A stretch of DNA of 36,727 bases from DATKSS01 sp049582065 (GTDB lineage: Bacteria; Chloroflexota; Dormibacteria; Dormibacterales; Dormibacteraceae), in the NCBI GenBank assembly GCA_049582065.1, contig JBAUTF010000029.1, positions 1 through 36,727 of the forward strand, in the 5' to 3' direction. This document shows positions 36,179 through 36,727 of this stretch, piece after piece; position 1 is the stretch's first letter, and each line of letters starts with the position of its first letter. The translations under genes were made by a program, and so were the position numbers. Below the pieces are notes generated by a model that made no database searches, was not told where the DNA came from, and saw only the letters and a program-made list of their open reading frames with translations.

Positions 36179-36727
36179 TTAAACCACCCCGCCTTCCCAA
36201 GCTTGGCGCAAATCCGAAAGCGCGACCTTGAACTGGCCCTCGAACTCGATCGCATCGCCGCCGGCGAGGCCGAGAAGCGAGATCTCGACGTGATGGCGCC
36301 GCGCGATGGACTGGAGCTCTGGCATGGCGCGCGATGGGACGCTGACGACGAAGCGGCTCGGCGATTCGCCGAAGAATGCGGCGTCGAGGCGAAGCTGCGG
36401 CTCCTGCCGGATGGCCGGGCAGCGCACACCGATGCCTCCGAGTAGGCAGGACTCCGCCAGGGCGACCAGCATGCCGCCCTCCGCGCAGTCGTGCGCTGAG
36501 TGCAGGTACCCGCTTTCCGACGCGGACAGGATCACGCGCTGGACGGCTTTTTCGAGCGACAGGTCCAGCGCGGGAGGCCGACCCGCGACCAGCCCATGCT
36601 CGACCTTGAGGTACTCGCTGCCGCCGAGGTCGTCGTGGCTCGCGCCGACCAGCAGGACGAAGTCCCCTTCCGCGCGCAGCCCGGCACCGATCCGCTTGCC
36701 GTAGTCCTGGATGACGCCGATCATGCC
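36179..36727 (-). CDS. purL: Phosphoribosylformylglycinamidine synthase, C-terminal part
   Basis: About 182 residues of the C-terminal half of PurL, open to the right edge. Visible blocks are IGVIQDYGKRIG, FVLLVGASHDDLGGSEYLK, the family motif SGYLHSAHDCAEGGMLVALAES near the middle, FFGESPSRFVVSVPSRAM, and a final GLAGGDAIEFEGQFKVALSDLRQAWEGG. This is the second ATP-binding/AIRS-C domain of FGAM synthase. Whether the full protein is the small PurL used with PurQ and PurS or the long fused form cannot be seen. It is 168 bases upstream of purF in the same direction. Confidence 0.93.
   Translation of the reverse strand, partial: GMIGVIQDYGKRIGAGLRAEGDFVLLVGASHDDLGGSEYLKVEHGLVAGRPPALDLSLEKAVQRVILSASESGYLHSAHDCAEGGMLVALAESCLLGGIGVRCPAIRQEPQLRLDAAFFGESPSRFVVSVPSRAMPELQSIARRHHVEISLLGLAGGDAIEFEGQFKVALSDLRQAWEGGVV

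Noticed and set aside
36013..36429. A 138-codon minus-strand gene over the purL 3' end and purF leader
   Set aside because: Its first part is a shadow of purL; only the 3' part with the duplicated purF start is of interest and is reported separately.

Overview
The window is high-GC bacterial chromosome (about two thirds G+C by eye) packed with housekeeping genes. I see no phage, plasmid, CRISPR, IS transposase, rRNA or tRNA. Many starts are GTG or TTG, and neighbours are often coupled by ATGA, GTGA or TGATG overlaps. The gene set is Terrabacteria-like: PyrR plus the PyrK/PyrD class 1B pair, a DarA-type c-di-AMP receptor beside tmk, a Ycf45-like R3H ATPase, PdxS/PdxT, and a PurF with Fe-S ligands. 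An uncultured Chloroflexota- or Dormibacterota-like soil lineage, or a deep actinobacterial relative, would fit. This placement is inference, not proof.

Layout. 1-1674 (+): the tail of an unknown gene, an acyl-CoA dehydrogenase and an SMR efflux protein. 1681-13893 (-): one long co-directional series, read right to left as ilvE, glycerate kinase, an ECF sigma factor with a zinc-finger tail, a SHOCT-like protein, pdxS, pdxT, a GNAT protein, an R3H/AAA ATPase, tmk, darA, a fused ABC transporter and a lipoprotein. 14000-16158 (+): a one-TM protein, yajQ, hisA, a DUF3465-like lipoprotein and a 48-aa Cys protein. 16388-20518: an SDR, a one-TM protein, an SRPBCC pair, an MFS exporter and a small unknown protein. 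20561-28348 (-): the pyrimidine operon pyrB-pyrR-carAB-pyrK-pyrD plus a 53-aa ORF. 28472-31268 (+): a zinc-ribbon protein, a thiolase and a frameshifted serine hydrolase. 31292-36727 (-): the purine operon purL(partial)-purF-purM-purN-purH plus a 47-aa Cys-rich ORF.

Function. The pyr operon covers carbamoyl phosphate to orotate, except that pyrC is absent from the window. Its pyrB leader holds a textbook PyrR-binding hairpin whose 3' arm is the Shine-Dalgarno sequence, so translational repression by PyrR is likely. carA and carB form a single 1489-codon frame. The pur operon covers the PurF, PurL, PurM, PurN and PurH steps.

I found no convincing large new system. The most unusual material is small: palindromic elements lying in frame inside carAB, a partial duplication of the purF 5' end next to a GC hairpin, a hairpin related to it that spans a possible glycerate kinase start, and several unrecognised small proteins, two of them Cys-rich, at operon ends.
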